Source of the DNA: Streptomyces sp. TRM70350
GTDB lineage: Bacteria; Actinomycetota; Actinomycetes; Streptomycetales; Streptomycetaceae
Direction of reading: 5' to 3'
NCBI RefSeq assembly: GCF_019219825.1
Contig: NZ_JAHUXH010000026.1
Location: 46,841-110,840, forward strand
DNA: 64,000 bases
Shown here: piece by piece, positions 17,210 through 25,381 of the stretch
Numbering within the stretch: the stretch's first letter is position 1
Layout of the letters: the number at the start of each line of letters is the position of its first letter
The notes under the pieces: model-generated
What the model saw: the letters and a program-made list of their open reading frames with translations, nothing else
The model's database searches: none
Told to the model about the DNA's origin: nothing
Position numbers and translations under genes: made by a program

Positions 17210-18847
17210 CTACGCAGCGCCTGAGTCGGCTTCGGTCGGGTCGGGCGCTGCTTCGTTTTGAAGCCACTGCGTGAGCGATGCGTGAGCGGATGCGCTCGTG
17301 GCCTGCGGATCGGGTGCCGCTTGGGCGGACGAATCAGCAGCTGCCGGACGCGATCGAGGGATCAGCTTCGCTGCCTTCTCGGCGATCTCACGGTCCAGCT
17401 CAGGGAGCAGGCTCGTGTATGTGTCCGAGGTCAGCGTGATGGTGGAGTGCCGCAAGGTCTCCTTCACCGCGTGGATGTCGCCGCCGCCTCCGTGCGTGAG
17501 CGTCGCGGCGACGTGGCGCAGGTCCCGCAGTGTGATGGGTGGCAGGTCGGTCGTGGCGAGGATGCGGCGGAACGTCTCGGAGACGGTCTCCGGGTGCAGC
17601 CAGGAGCCGTCCTCCTTGGTGAAGACCTTGCCCGTGTCCTGCCAGGCGTCGCCCCACTGCGCGCGCTCCTTCTCCTGGCGGGTTTTGTGGTCGCGCAGCT
17701 CCGTGATGGTCGTGCTGTCGAGCGCGATCGTGTTGGCGCTACCGTCCGTCTTGGGCTCGGACTCGTAGGGGTCCCAGCCATCTACCACGATCTCCTTGGC
17801 GGGAGTGATAAGGCCGGCAACGAGGTCGATCTCGTGCCAGTCCTGGCCGACCGCTTCGCCGCGACGGAGACCGCGGGTACCCATGAGGTGGAAGATCGCG
17901 TACAGGCGGTCGCCCTCGGCTGCGTCGAGGAAAGCGCCGAACTGCTGCGGGGTCCACACCATCACGGGGCCGGGGATCTCGCCCGTCTCACGCCAGCGCC
18001 GGACTCGTTCATCGGTCCAGAGGAGTGGCTTCGGGCGCTTGCCGGACTCCAACTCGACGTGGGCCGCCGGGTTGAAGGTGATGAGCTGCTGGGCGATCGC
18101 GGAGTTCAGGGCCGCGCGCAAGGTGCGGCGGATCGCCTGACGGGATGCCGGACCGGTGATCTTCCGGAACGGCTTCATCTCCGCCAGCTTGGCCCGCTCG
18201 GCCGCGAGCAGCTTCCGCTCGGCTCCTACGGGGCGGCCGGGCTTGCTCGGCTTGCAGCGGGCGATCTGCTCGCGGTGGGCCTCGTTCTCGGCCGCAATGA
18301 CCTCGTTGTCGTCGGCTATCCCGTCGAACATCTCCACCAAGTGGCCGACGTTGAGGCGGTCGAGGCGTACGTGGCCGATGCGTGGCTTCAGGTGGACGCG
18401 GATGTGGGAGGCGTAGCCGTTGAGCGTGGTCTTGCGGCGCTTCTTCGCGGCGAACCACTGGTCGAGCCACTCGCCGACGGTGAGGCTGCCACGGAGGGCC
18501 AGGCCCGCCCTCAGGCGGCGTCGGGTCTCTTCGATGGCGGGCAGCGGGGCCTTCTCGGCTGCGACCGCCTCCAGCAGGGCGATGAGGCGCTGGAGGCTGT
18601 CGGGGTCATCCTTGTCCGCCAGGGCGAGCAGAGCGCGGACGTGGTCGAGGTCGGCCTGAGCCGTCTTCAGGGAGTCGTAGCCGGCGCGGTTGAAGGAGCG
18701 CCGGGTGCCGTCTTCGCGGGGCGGGAGTTCCTGGCGTATGGAGTACGAGCCGTGCTTGCGGCCGGAGAGCTTGGGGCATTTCTTGCCGAGCGGCTTGCCG
18801 GTGTGTGGGTCGCGGCAGTAGCAGCGGCGGTGGGTGGAACCCTTCAA
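17210..18847 (-). CDS. int: Tyrosine-family site-specific integrase
   Basis: 545 aa. The N-terminal part has a Cys pair (RRCYCRDPHTGKPLGKKCPKL) and a SAM-like core-binding domain (about 120-270, LTVGEWLDQWFAAKKRRKTTLNGYASHIRVH). The catalytic domain (about 310-500) shows Arg in TRGLRRGE, Arg-His in LRDLRHVAATLTHGG, His in LRHSTI, and the nucleophile Tyr477 in SDTYTSLL. The usual first His of HxxR is Arg here (RDLR), a known variation. It catalyses integration and excision at tRNA-Lys; its gene lies 33 bp from attL. It overlaps the XRE gene upstream by 4 bp, so the two are cotranslated. The codons for the last residues also contain an arm-type repeat. Confidence 0.95.
   Translation of the reverse strand: MKGSTHRRCYCRDPHTGKPLGKKCPKLSGRKHGSYSIRQELPPREDGTRRSFNRAGYDSLKTAQADLDHVRALLALADKDDPDSLQRLIALLEAVAAEKAPLPAIEETRRRLRAGLALRGSLTVGEWLDQWFAAKKRRKTTLNGYASHIRVHLKPRIGHVRLDRLNVGHLVEMFDGIADDNEVIAAENEAHREQIARCKPSKPGRPVGAERKLLAAERAKLAEMKPFRKITGPASRQAIRRTLRAALNSAIAQQLITFNPAAHVELESGKRPKPLLWTDERVRRWRETGEIPGPVMVWTPQQFGAFLDAAEGDRLYAIFHLMGTRGLRRGEAVGQDWHEIDLVAGLITPAKEIVVDGWDPYESEPKTDGSANTIALDSTTITELRDHKTRQEKERAQWGDAWQDTGKVFTKEDGSWLHPETVSETFRRILATTDLPPITLRDLRHVAATLTHGGGGDIHAVKETLRHSTITLTSDTYTSLLPELDREIAEKAAKLIPRSRPAAADSSAQAAPDPQATSASAHASLTQWLQNEAAPDPTEADSGAA
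17268..17292. repeat. Arm-type direct repeat, left end of the element
   Basis: A 25-bp sequence made of two tandem 11-bp units (TGCGTGAGCGA, TGCGTGAGCGG). It recurs exactly at 41264-41288 in the same orientation. It lies 92 bp inside attL and within the 3' end of int. Location and duplication fit integrase or Xis arm binding sites. Confidence 0.75.
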
Positions 18848-19533
18848 AAATCATTCTCCTCGGTGGGGTCGGTGTCCGGTGGATCGACGTCGTCGAGCTG
18901 CGGGGGCAGGTGCGGTGGGGTGCCGCCGCCTTCCCGGATGGCGTCGCGGTGATGGAGCAGCTCGCGCTTGGCTTTGGCTGCCTGGTCGGCGTATCGGGCC
19001 AGGGCGCGCTCGGCCGCTTCCCGTTGGACGCGGTTCGCGGCGGTCTTGACCTTCCAGCGTTCGTAGTCCTCGCTCTTCACGGCGGCCAGAGCCGAGCGGA
19101 GTTCGAGGTCGTGGGCGAGGAAGTGGTCGAGCATGTAGTCGGTGGCGCCCTCGGCGGGTGAGTTGCCGATGAACCACTGCAACGCGTCCCAGGTCGGTCG
19201 CGGGTCCTCGTAGGGGAGTTGGCGGACTTCGTCGACGTAGCCGACGGGGTACAACAGGCTGATCGGGGACATGCGTAGGGCCTTCGCGAGGACCATGATC
19301 TCGACCAGGGGGAGGACGGCGCGGCGGCCGGACTCCATGTTGGCGATCACGTTGCGGGGGATCGGGTAGCCGATCTCCTCGCACCTGTCGGCCAGATCCT
19401 GTGCGCTCCACCGCAGTTCCTTCCGTCGTCTGCGGACCTCGCCTGCCACGGTGGCCATGACGTGGTCCTCCCATTCGAGGTCGTCGACCTCGGTGTCCTT
19501 CTCGTATCCATGGTCGGAACGGCGTTGTGTCAT
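18844..19533 (-). CDS. XRE-family DNA-binding regulator of the element
   Basis: 229 aa from the ATG at 19533. An HTH_3-type domain spans about residues 28-90 (VAGEVRRRRKELRWSAQDLADRCEEIG, then NVIANMESGRRAVLPLVEIMVLAKALRMSP). A helical tail with a coiled-coil-like Ala/Arg stretch (about 150-205) and an acidic end follow. The stop overlaps the int start by 4 bp, so regulator and integrase form one operon. It diverges from the Xis-like gene across about 95 bp, where it probably acts as the switch between integrated and excised states. Its N-terminal acidic extension is unusual for small repressors of this type. Confidence 0.88.
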   Translation of the reverse strand: MTQRRSDHGYEKDTEVDDLEWEDHVMATVAGEVRRRRKELRWSAQDLADRCEEIGYPIPRNVIANMESGRRAVLPLVEIMVLAKALRMSPISLLYPVGYVDEVRQLPYEDPRPTWDALQWFIGNSPAEGATDYMLDHFLAHDLELRSALAAVKSEDYERWKVKTAANRVQREAAERALARYADQAAKAKRELLHHRDAIREGGGTPPHLPPQLDDVDPPDTDPTEENDF

Positions 19534-19627
19534 GAAGACACATTAACTTGCCTAGCGTTGATTCCATGGCCTGGAGACGAGCGCGATCGCCGTGTTCGCC
19601 GAGGGCTCAGTCATGGAGGGAGCGCTT

Positions 19628-19858
19628 ATGCGCGAGAACGAACCCGTCGGCCGGGTGAAGGGCATGAGCCGCGAGGAGCTGCTGGAGCTTCCCGCCGCTG
19701 TTGACCTGGAGACAGGCAACCGGGCTTTGGGGCTGGGGCGGAGTAAGGGGTACGAGCTGGCGAAGCGCGGCCAGTACCCGTGCAAGGTGCTGCGGCTGGG
19801 CAATGCCTACCGGGTGGTGACCGCTGACCTGTTGGCGCTGCTGGGCTTGGCCGCGTGA
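19628..19858 (+). CDS. Xis-like helix-turn-helix protein
   Basis: 76 aa. The ATG at 19628 is chosen because GGAGGG lies 7 bp upstream; earlier in-frame starts lack this. The protein has the AlpA/Xis winged-helix pattern: DLETGNRALGLGRSKGYELAKRGQYPCKVLRLGNAYRV followed by a short hydrophobic end. Small proteins of this kind bend DNA and steer tyrosine integrases toward excision. The gene is divergent from the XRE-int operon and lies upstream of the DUF3631 gene. Function is inferred from family and position. Confidence 0.85.
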   Translation: MRENEPVGRVKGMSREELLELPAAVDLETGNRALGLGRSKGYELAKRGQYPCKVLRLGNAYRVVTADLLALLGLAA

Positions 19859-19977
19859 GAGCGGGGAGCCGTAGCAGACCATTCTGCGCTGAGCTGACAC
19901 AGAAGCGCTGGACTGTTGCCGCGTGGACGTACGGTCCGTGTTCCCTCGCGATGGCCTGGCGCCCGCGAGAAAGGGGT

Positions 19978-20007
19978 GGGCCCCCGGCGGTGCAACGCCG
20001 GAGGCCC
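19978..20007 (+). other. Hairpin in the leader of the DUF3631 gene
   Basis: GGGCC-CCCGGCG, loop GTGCAA, CGCCGG-A-GGCCC: an 11-bp stem with one mismatch and no following T-tract, about 80 bp before the GTG start. It looks like an RNA or single-strand DNA structure rather than a terminator. Confidence 0.6.
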
Positions 20008-20089
20008 GAGCAACCCCGAACGGCCCTGGACGAACCAACCCGGCGGCACGGGCGTGCGAGCCCGCCACCGCCAGACGAGGAGCTGCCGA

Positions 20090-21400
20090 GTGCAACCCGA
20101 GAACCCCGAGCCCTATTCCGCCCCCGCGCAGGCCATCTGGCCCGCAGCGGCCATCCCCGGCCGACCCGGCGCCCACCTGCACGCCACGCCGGTCGGCGAC
20201 GCGGATCCGGGCCAGGGCGGCGGTGTGCCCGCCCGCAGCAGCGACGAGGCGGTTACGCCGGGCGGGCCGGAGGAGATACCCGATGCGGAGCCGACGCACG
20301 GCTCCGAGCTGCTGGACGAACTGCGCGCACGGATAGCCCAATTCGTGATCTTTCCCTCGCCGGAGGCGCTGGACGCGATCACTTTGTGGGTGGTGGCGAC
20401 GCATCTGCAGCCCGCATGGCAGCACGCCCCTCGGCTGGCGGTGGTGGGACCGGCGAAGCGGTGCGGTAAGTCGCGGCTGCTGGACGTGCTGACCGAGACG
20501 GTCCACGATCCGATGCTGACCATCAACACGACCCCGGCGGCCATTTTTCGGTCGATCTCCGAGGACAACCCGCCCACGCTCCTGGTGGATGAGGCGGACA
20601 CCATCTTCGGCCCGAAGGTCGCGGAGAAGAACGAGGAGACGCGCGGCCTGCTCAACGCCGGTCACCAGCGGGGCCGTTACGTGACCCGCGTCGTCGGCAA
20701 CGACCACACCCCGCACCGCTTCGCCACCTTCGCCATGGCGGCCATCGCGGGAATCGGCGACCTGCCCGACACGGTCATGGACCGGTCGGTCGTGATCCGC
20801 ATGCGGCGCCGGGCCGAGGGCGAGAAGGTCAAGCCCTTCCGTTCTCGCCGTGACATCCCAGCCCTGCATGATCTACGCGACCGCATTGCCGCGTGGGCCA
20901 AGCCTCTACTGGACGAGGCCGCGAACCTGGAGCCGGACATGCCCGTCGAGGACCGTGCCGCGGACACCTGGGAACCCCTGGTCATCGTCGCCGACCTGGC
21001 CGGCGGGCACTGGCCCAGGCTGGCGCGGGCGGCGTGTGCGCGGATGGTCGCCGCCGAAGCGGCGGCCGAGGAGGACCACCCCAGCGGGGCGCGGATCCTC
21101 GCCGACATCCGCCGGGTCTTCTACGCCCAGCGCGAGGTGGACAGCCTGTCCACCGAGGAACTCCTACACCACCTGCGCCAGGACCCCGAGGCTCCGTGGG
21201 CCGAGTGGGGACGCGGCGGGCTCACCGCGCGTGAGCTGAGCAGGATGCTGCGCGCGTACGAGATCAAGCCCGGCAACGTGCGCATGGCCGACCGGACCCA
21301 GCGCAAGGGCTACATGCGCAACAAGTTCCTCGATGCCTGGCGCCGGTACTGCCCCGCCGTCCACCCCGTCGACGCCGACACCCCTCGCGGCAAGGACTGA
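20090..21400 (+). CDS. DUF3631-domain ATPase of the element
   Basis: 436 aa from the GTG at 20090, chosen for the GAGGAG site about 8 bp upstream. After a Pro/Gly-rich start, the protein shows a Walker A-like loop GPAKRCGKSRLLDVL (about residues 125-140) and a Walker B segment LLVDEADTIFG, then the DUF3631 pattern (LNAGHQRGRYVTR, FATFAMAAIAGIGDLPDTVMDRSVVIRMRRR). A helical C-terminal region with a possible winged helix (LSTEELLHHLRQD, LTARELSRMLRAYEI) closes it. DUF3631 proteins are helicase-like ATPases in Streptomyces plasmids and integrative elements, often taking the place of a primase/helicase. It may support replication of the excised circle. Confidence 0.88.
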   Translation: MQPENPEPYSAPAQAIWPAAAIPGRPGAHLHATPVGDADPGQGGGVPARSSDEAVTPGGPEEIPDAEPTHGSELLDELRARIAQFVIFPSPEALDAITLWVVATHLQPAWQHAPRLAVVGPAKRCGKSRLLDVLTETVHDPMLTINTTPAAIFRSISEDNPPTLLVDEADTIFGPKVAEKNEETRGLLNAGHQRGRYVTRVVGNDHTPHRFATFAMAAIAGIGDLPDTVMDRSVVIRMRRRAEGEKVKPFRSRRDIPALHDLRDRIAAWAKPLLDEAANLEPDMPVEDRAADTWEPLVIVADLAGGHWPRLARAACARMVAAEAAAEEDHPSGARILADIRRVFYAQREVDSLSTEELLHHLRQDPEAPWAEWGRGGLTARELSRMLRAYEIKPGNVRMADRTQRKGYMRNKFLDAWRRYCPAVHPVDADTPRGKD

Positions 21401-21815
21401 TGCCCGCCCCCTGGTTGCCGTACTTGCCGTCCCTGCCGTGATCTCGCAGGTCACACGGCCTACAGGCAAGACGGCAACCGGTGCCAAGACGGAAACGCGA
21501 TCATCAATCGCACCCCTGCCACCAAGACGCCGCCCGTATCCGTCTTGTGCCGTCCGCCGCCGTCCTGCCGTATCGCCGCAGGTCGCAGCCCTGCCCACCG
21601 GGACGGAAGACGCAACGCCACCGTCCCGGCCGGGGGCACGGCCACACCGAAGCCAGGCCCGCCAGGACATCCCGCGCGGGTTCCGTCTCGGAACAAGACG
21701 TCGGCAGCGCCTGCCAGGACGGAGGGCCAGACGGCTGCCGTACCCGCTGTGACCTGCGCCTGCAACGGCCAAGACGCCAAAGACGCACCACACCAATACC
21801 CCAGGAGTATCCCGC
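21401..21815. repeat. Noncoding stretch with dispersed CAAGACG repeats
   Basis: No convincing gene: the open frames here lack codon bias and recognisable content. The heptamer CAAGACG occurs several times (near 21468, 21486, 21521, 21695, 21768), once inverted (CGTCTTG near 21540), with related GACGG units between. The pattern is iteron-like and might mark a replication origin or the decayed 3' end of the upstream gene. Confidence 0.45.
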
Positions 21816-22757
21816 TTGAGGATCCCTCTCATGTCCCGTCGCCGAGACCGCCCGCCGCGCGGTGACCAGCCCGGTCAGGAGCAACCAGCGAAGACGAAGC
21901 TCACCGCGGAGCAGTACGTGCTCCGCACGGCCGGCATCGTCATCGTCGCCCTTACCGCCGGTGCGTTCTGGCTCTCCTACGCACACCTGGCCGAGGTCGC
22001 CGCCCAGCACGGACTCCGCGACTCGCCGACCCGCCGATGGGCGTGGCCCGCGACACTGGACGCGTTCATCGTCGCGGGCGAGCTCCTCATGCTCCGTGCG
22101 GGCCTGCGCCGCGTCACTGACAAATGGGCCATCGGCGTCACCGCCATCGGATCATTCGGCTCCATCGGGCTCAACGTGGCCGGGGTGACCGGCACGCGCG
22201 AAGTCGGCAGTGTCCCGTTGCTCGACTACGTTGTTGCCGCGGTTCCCCCGGCCGCCGCGATGGTGGCCTTCGGCGTGCTGATGCGGCAGATCCACGAGCT
22301 CGTCGCGCAGCCTGTTGTCGACCATTCGGCCCCCGGTTACGCGCAGGTGCCGGAACAACCGGCCACCACATCCGTCCAGCCCGCCGAGCTGTTGACCACC
22401 ACGGTCGTCCAGTCCGGCGAGGCTCCGGCTGAGGGCGTCCGGCCCGCCGGTCTACTGGTTGAGCCCGGCCCGGCCGCTGAGCCGTCGGCTGCCGTATCCG
22501 TCCAGTCGCCGGAATCGCCGACCGATGCTGCAGCGGGCAAGTTGCGCGGTGGCCGTCCGCCCGGCGCCCCGCTCCAGGTACTCGTGGAGATCGGCCGGGC
22601 TGCTGCCGCTGAGCAGGGCAAACTCACCCGGGCCGTCGTCCGGACGGCGGTTGAGGACAAAGGGCTGACGGTCGGCAGTAAGCGGCTGACCGAGGTGATG
22701 GACATCCTCCGGGCCGAACTCGAACCCTCCGCCGAGCCCGATCTGCCCGGCGGCTGA
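21816..22757 (+). CDS. DUF2637 membrane protein
   Basis: 313 aa. TTG at 21816 is supported by AGGAG 8 bp upstream; ATG at 21831 (MSRRRDRPPRG) is the alternative. Four hydrophobic segments fall between about residues 40 and 160 (VLRTAGIVIVALTAGAFWL, DAFIVAGELLMLRAGL, AIGVTAIGSFGSIGLNVAGV, VAAVPPAAAMVAFGVLM), matching DUF2637 (SpdB-like) proteins of actinomycete mobile elements. The C-terminal half is soluble, Pro/Ala/Val-rich, ending in a helical KLTRAVVRTAVEDKGLTVGS region that may bind DNA. Homologous proteins are linked to plasmid spread, but here without a TraB translocase, so its role is unclear. Confidence 0.87.
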   Translation: MRIPLMSRRRDRPPRGDQPGQEQPAKTKLTAEQYVLRTAGIVIVALTAGAFWLSYAHLAEVAAQHGLRDSPTRRWAWPATLDAFIVAGELLMLRAGLRRVTDKWAIGVTAIGSFGSIGLNVAGVTGTREVGSVPLLDYVVAAVPPAAAMVAFGVLMRQIHELVAQPVVDHSAPGYAQVPEQPATTSVQPAELLTTTVVQSGEAPAEGVRPAGLLVEPGPAAEPSAAVSVQSPESPTDAAAGKLRGGRPPGAPLQVLVEIGRAAAAEQGKLTRAVVRTAVEDKGLTVGSKRLTEVMDILRAELEPSAEPDLPGG

Positions 22758-22769
22758 CCGGAACCGCTG

Positions 22770-22848
22770 CCGGGTGACCGGAACCCTTCCGGTCACCCGG
22801 CCCGCCGGTCACCGTCCCGTGTAACGCGTGATCGTCCACACCTGTGGA
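22770..22848. other. Inverted repeats upstream of mobC: candidate origin of transfer
   Basis: A perfect 14-bp inverted repeat with a 3-nt loop (22770-22783 / 22787-22800, core GGGTGACCGGAA/TTCCGGTCACCC) and a second palindrome TCCACA-CC-TGTGGA (22835-22848). They lie in the 170-bp gap before the mobC-relaxase pair, where mobilization origins commonly sit. The first hairpin could instead end the upstream transcript, but no T-tract follows. Confidence 0.5.
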
Positions 22849-22928
22849 TGAGGTGGCAGCCGTCCGAACTCCGTCTGATCTTCGCGTTGCCCCGCGCGCC
22901 CTCCCCACGCCTTTCTGGAGAACCGTCC

Positions 22929-23672
22929 ATGACGCACGACCCGCTCCACCCCGAGAACGCCCCGGACGAGCTGCCGCAGCTGACGAAGTCCCCTACGCTG
23001 ATGGACCGTTGGCGCCGTGCGTTCGGACGGGGTGCCCCTGGCGGAGCCAGTAGTACCCCGAGTCCGACTCAAGGCCGGTCTTCGGGGGTCTCCGCCCCGG
23101 GGGTGGCGGAGGAGGCCCAGCGCCAGGGGGCGCCAGGCCAGGACGTCGGGGTCGAGGGCGGCCCCGACGAGGACACACTCCACACCGTCCAGCGCGAGAC
23201 CCTGCGCCCCGTACGCGCCACCGACACCGCTGAGGCTGTCGGCGGTGAGCCTGTCATGAAGAGCGTCCAGCCCACGATCCGCCGCTTCACCGGCACCAAG
23301 CGCAACGACCGTGTCGGCCCGCTGCGCTTCACCGGCGACCAGCGAGCCCGTCTTCAGGAGGCAGCCGTCGAGCACGGCTACAAGGGGGACTCCGGCTTCG
23401 CCGCCGACATCGTCCTCGCCTTCATCACCGGCCGGTTCACCGCCAACCTGCCCCTGTCCGAGGACCGCCGCCGCACGCACATCTTCCGCGCCCAGGCCCT
23501 GCGCCAGCTCAACAGGATCGGCGTCAACATCAACCAGATCGCCCGTGCCCTCAACAGCGACCACACCCCACCCGACATTCGCCAGCGCCTCACCGAACTC
23601 CACGACCTGCTGGAGCTGATCGCCGAAGCCCTGCGTCAGCCCGTCGATCCAGAGACGGAGGCATCCGCGTGA
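22929..23672 (+). CDS. MobC-like relaxosome accessory protein
   Basis: 247 aa from the ATG at 22929 (GGAG upstream). The first 130 residues are disordered and Pro/Gly-rich. Residues about 135-247 match the MobC fold: a strand-helix segment (KRNDRVGPLRFTGDQRARLQEAAVEHG) and the signature QALRQLNRIGVNINQIARALNS. MobC proteins bind oriT next to the nick site and help strand separation for the relaxase. The stop overlaps the relaxase GTG by 4 bp, so the two are translationally coupled. The C-terminal motif is a confident match; the long unstructured lead is longer than in typical MobC proteins. Confidence 0.9.
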   Translation: MTHDPLHPENAPDELPQLTKSPTLMDRWRRAFGRGAPGGASSTPSPTQGRSSGVSAPGVAEEAQRQGAPGQDVGVEGGPDEDTLHTVQRETLRPVRATDTAEAVGGEPVMKSVQPTIRRFTGTKRNDRVGPLRFTGDQRARLQEAAVEHGYKGDSGFAADIVLAFITGRFTANLPLSEDRRRTHIFRAQALRQLNRIGVNINQIARALNSDHTPPDIRQRLTELHDLLELIAEALRQPVDPETEASA

Positions 23673-25375
23673 TCGCCGCCATCAAACCGGCCGGGTCCAA
23701 CACCCGCGGCCTGCTCGCCTACCTCTACGGCCCCGGCAAGCACGACGAGCACCTCGACCCGCACATCGTGGCGGGGTTCGCCATGCTCGGCATGCCCGAC
23801 CCCGGCCGCGACGAGGACGCCACCCTCACCGAACTCGCCCGCTACCTCGACGAGCCCGTGCGGCTGCGCAACGGCGAATTCGGCAAGAAGGTCACCGACC
23901 ACGTCTGGCACTGCCCCGTCCGCGCCGCACCCGAGGACCGCTACCTCTCCGACGCCGAGTGGGGCGAGATAGCCCAGCGCATCGTCGAGGCGGCCGGCAT
24001 CGCCCCCACCGGCGACGACCTGGCCTGCCGCTGGATCGCCGTACGCCACGCCGACGACCACATCCACATCCTCGCCACCACCGTCCGCGAAGACGGCCGT
24101 CGCCCCAAACTCCACGACAGCGGCCTGCGCGTCGGCGACGCCTGCCGCGAGATCGAGAAGGACTACGGGCTGCGCCAGTTGAAGAAGAGTGACCGCACCG
24201 GCGCCCGCCGTCCCACCCAGGCCGAGATGCACAAGGCCGAACGCCTCGGCTGGAACCAGACCAGCCCCGAGTGGCTCCAGGACCGCATCCGCGCCGCCAT
24301 CCCCCACGTGACAGGCGCCGAGGAATTCATCGCCTACCTCGAAGCCAGCGGCGTCGAGGTCCAGGTCCGGCGCGGCCCGTCAGGAGACCTCCTCGGCTAC
24401 GCCGCCGGCCGACCCGGCGACCTCAACGAGGCCGGCGAGCAGATCTACCACCCCGGAAGCAAGATCTCCCCCGACCTCTCCCTGCCCAAAATCAAGGCCC
24501 GCCTCGAATCCAGCCGGCCCGAAGAACACCCCACCGCCCGCCGCAACCACCCCAGCACCCCCTGGCACCAAGCCACAGACGCACTCGACACCCTCCACAC
24601 CGACCTCGCCGACGACATCCACGCCCAAGCCCACATCACCGCCCTCGGCGAACTCCTCGAAGCCACCGCGCAGAAGGCACCCGCCCATCTGCGCGCCGAA
24701 CTCCACGCCGCCTCCAAGGCGTTCGCCCGGGCCCAGCGCTCCCAGGTACGGGCGGAAGACCGAGCTGCCCACGCCCTGCGCAGCGCGGCACGCGACATCG
24801 TGCACACCGCCACCGGCCCCGACGGCAGCGCCTTGGCCGCCTTGGTCGCAGCCCTCGTCTGGGCCGCCATCGTCGCCGGGCGCTGGCACGAAGCGAAGCA
24901 CCACGCCCACCAGGCCGACGCCGCCCGCCAGGCCGTCCAGCACCTCCAGACAGCCGCCGACCTGGCCCTCGCCCCGACGCTCGCCGAACTCACAGCCCGA
25001 CCGCCCAGGGATCAAGCCCGCCGCGTTCTGGCCAGCGACGTACGAGCAGCCGTCCCCGACCACGCCGAGCGAATCCTCACCGATCCGGCCTGGCCCGCGC
25101 TCGCCACTGTCCTCGCCAACGCGGAAGCCCGCGGGCATCAACCGCACCAGCTCCTCAAGGAAGCCGCTGCCCAGCGCGAGCTGACCACCGCACGACAGCC
25201 CGCCCGCGTCCTGATCACCCGCATCGCGCACACCGGCCGAAACCCAGCACCCAACCGCCGCGCCGAAGCTGCCCGCCTGCAGTCGACCATGGCAGGCTCG
25301 ATCCCCACTCGGCAGACCGGAAACGGGCGACTCCCCTCAGTGCCTCCATCGCCTACCAAACAACAGCGCCGATAG
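23669..25375 (+). CDS. MOBP-type relaxase / mobilization nuclease
   Basis: 568 aa from the GTG at 23669. The N-terminal 250 residues form a relaxase domain: start VIAAIKPAGSNTRGLLAYLYG, and a three-His metal motif HADDHIHILATTVREDGRR (HxxDxxHxH, about residues 128-145). This matches the MobA/VirD2-like MOBP group. The nucleophile Tyr is probably Tyr17 or Tyr20 in the AYLYG segment. The C-terminal half is Ala-rich and helical with one hydrophobic stretch (ALAALVAALVWAAIVAG, about 390-405). It nicks oriT and pilots the strand into the recipient. No coupling protein is encoded on the element. Its stop is only 6 bp from the convergent TPR gene. Confidence 0.93.
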   Translation: MIAAIKPAGSNTRGLLAYLYGPGKHDEHLDPHIVAGFAMLGMPDPGRDEDATLTELARYLDEPVRLRNGEFGKKVTDHVWHCPVRAAPEDRYLSDAEWGEIAQRIVEAAGIAPTGDDLACRWIAVRHADDHIHILATTVREDGRRPKLHDSGLRVGDACREIEKDYGLRQLKKSDRTGARRPTQAEMHKAERLGWNQTSPEWLQDRIRAAIPHVTGAEEFIAYLEASGVEVQVRRGPSGDLLGYAAGRPGDLNEAGEQIYHPGSKISPDLSLPKIKARLESSRPEEHPTARRNHPSTPWHQATDALDTLHTDLADDIHAQAHITALGELLEATAQKAPAHLRAELHAASKAFARAQRSQVRAEDRAAHALRSAARDIVHTATGPDGSALAALVAALVWAAIVAGRWHEAKHHAHQADAARQAVQHLQTAADLALAPTLAELTARPPRDQARRVLASDVRAAVPDHAERILTDPAWPALATVLANAEARGHQPHQLLKEAAAQRELTTARQPARVLITRIAHTGRNPAPNRRAEAARLQSTMAGSIPTRQTGNGRLPSVPPSPTKQQRR

Positions 25376-25381
25376 ACACCG

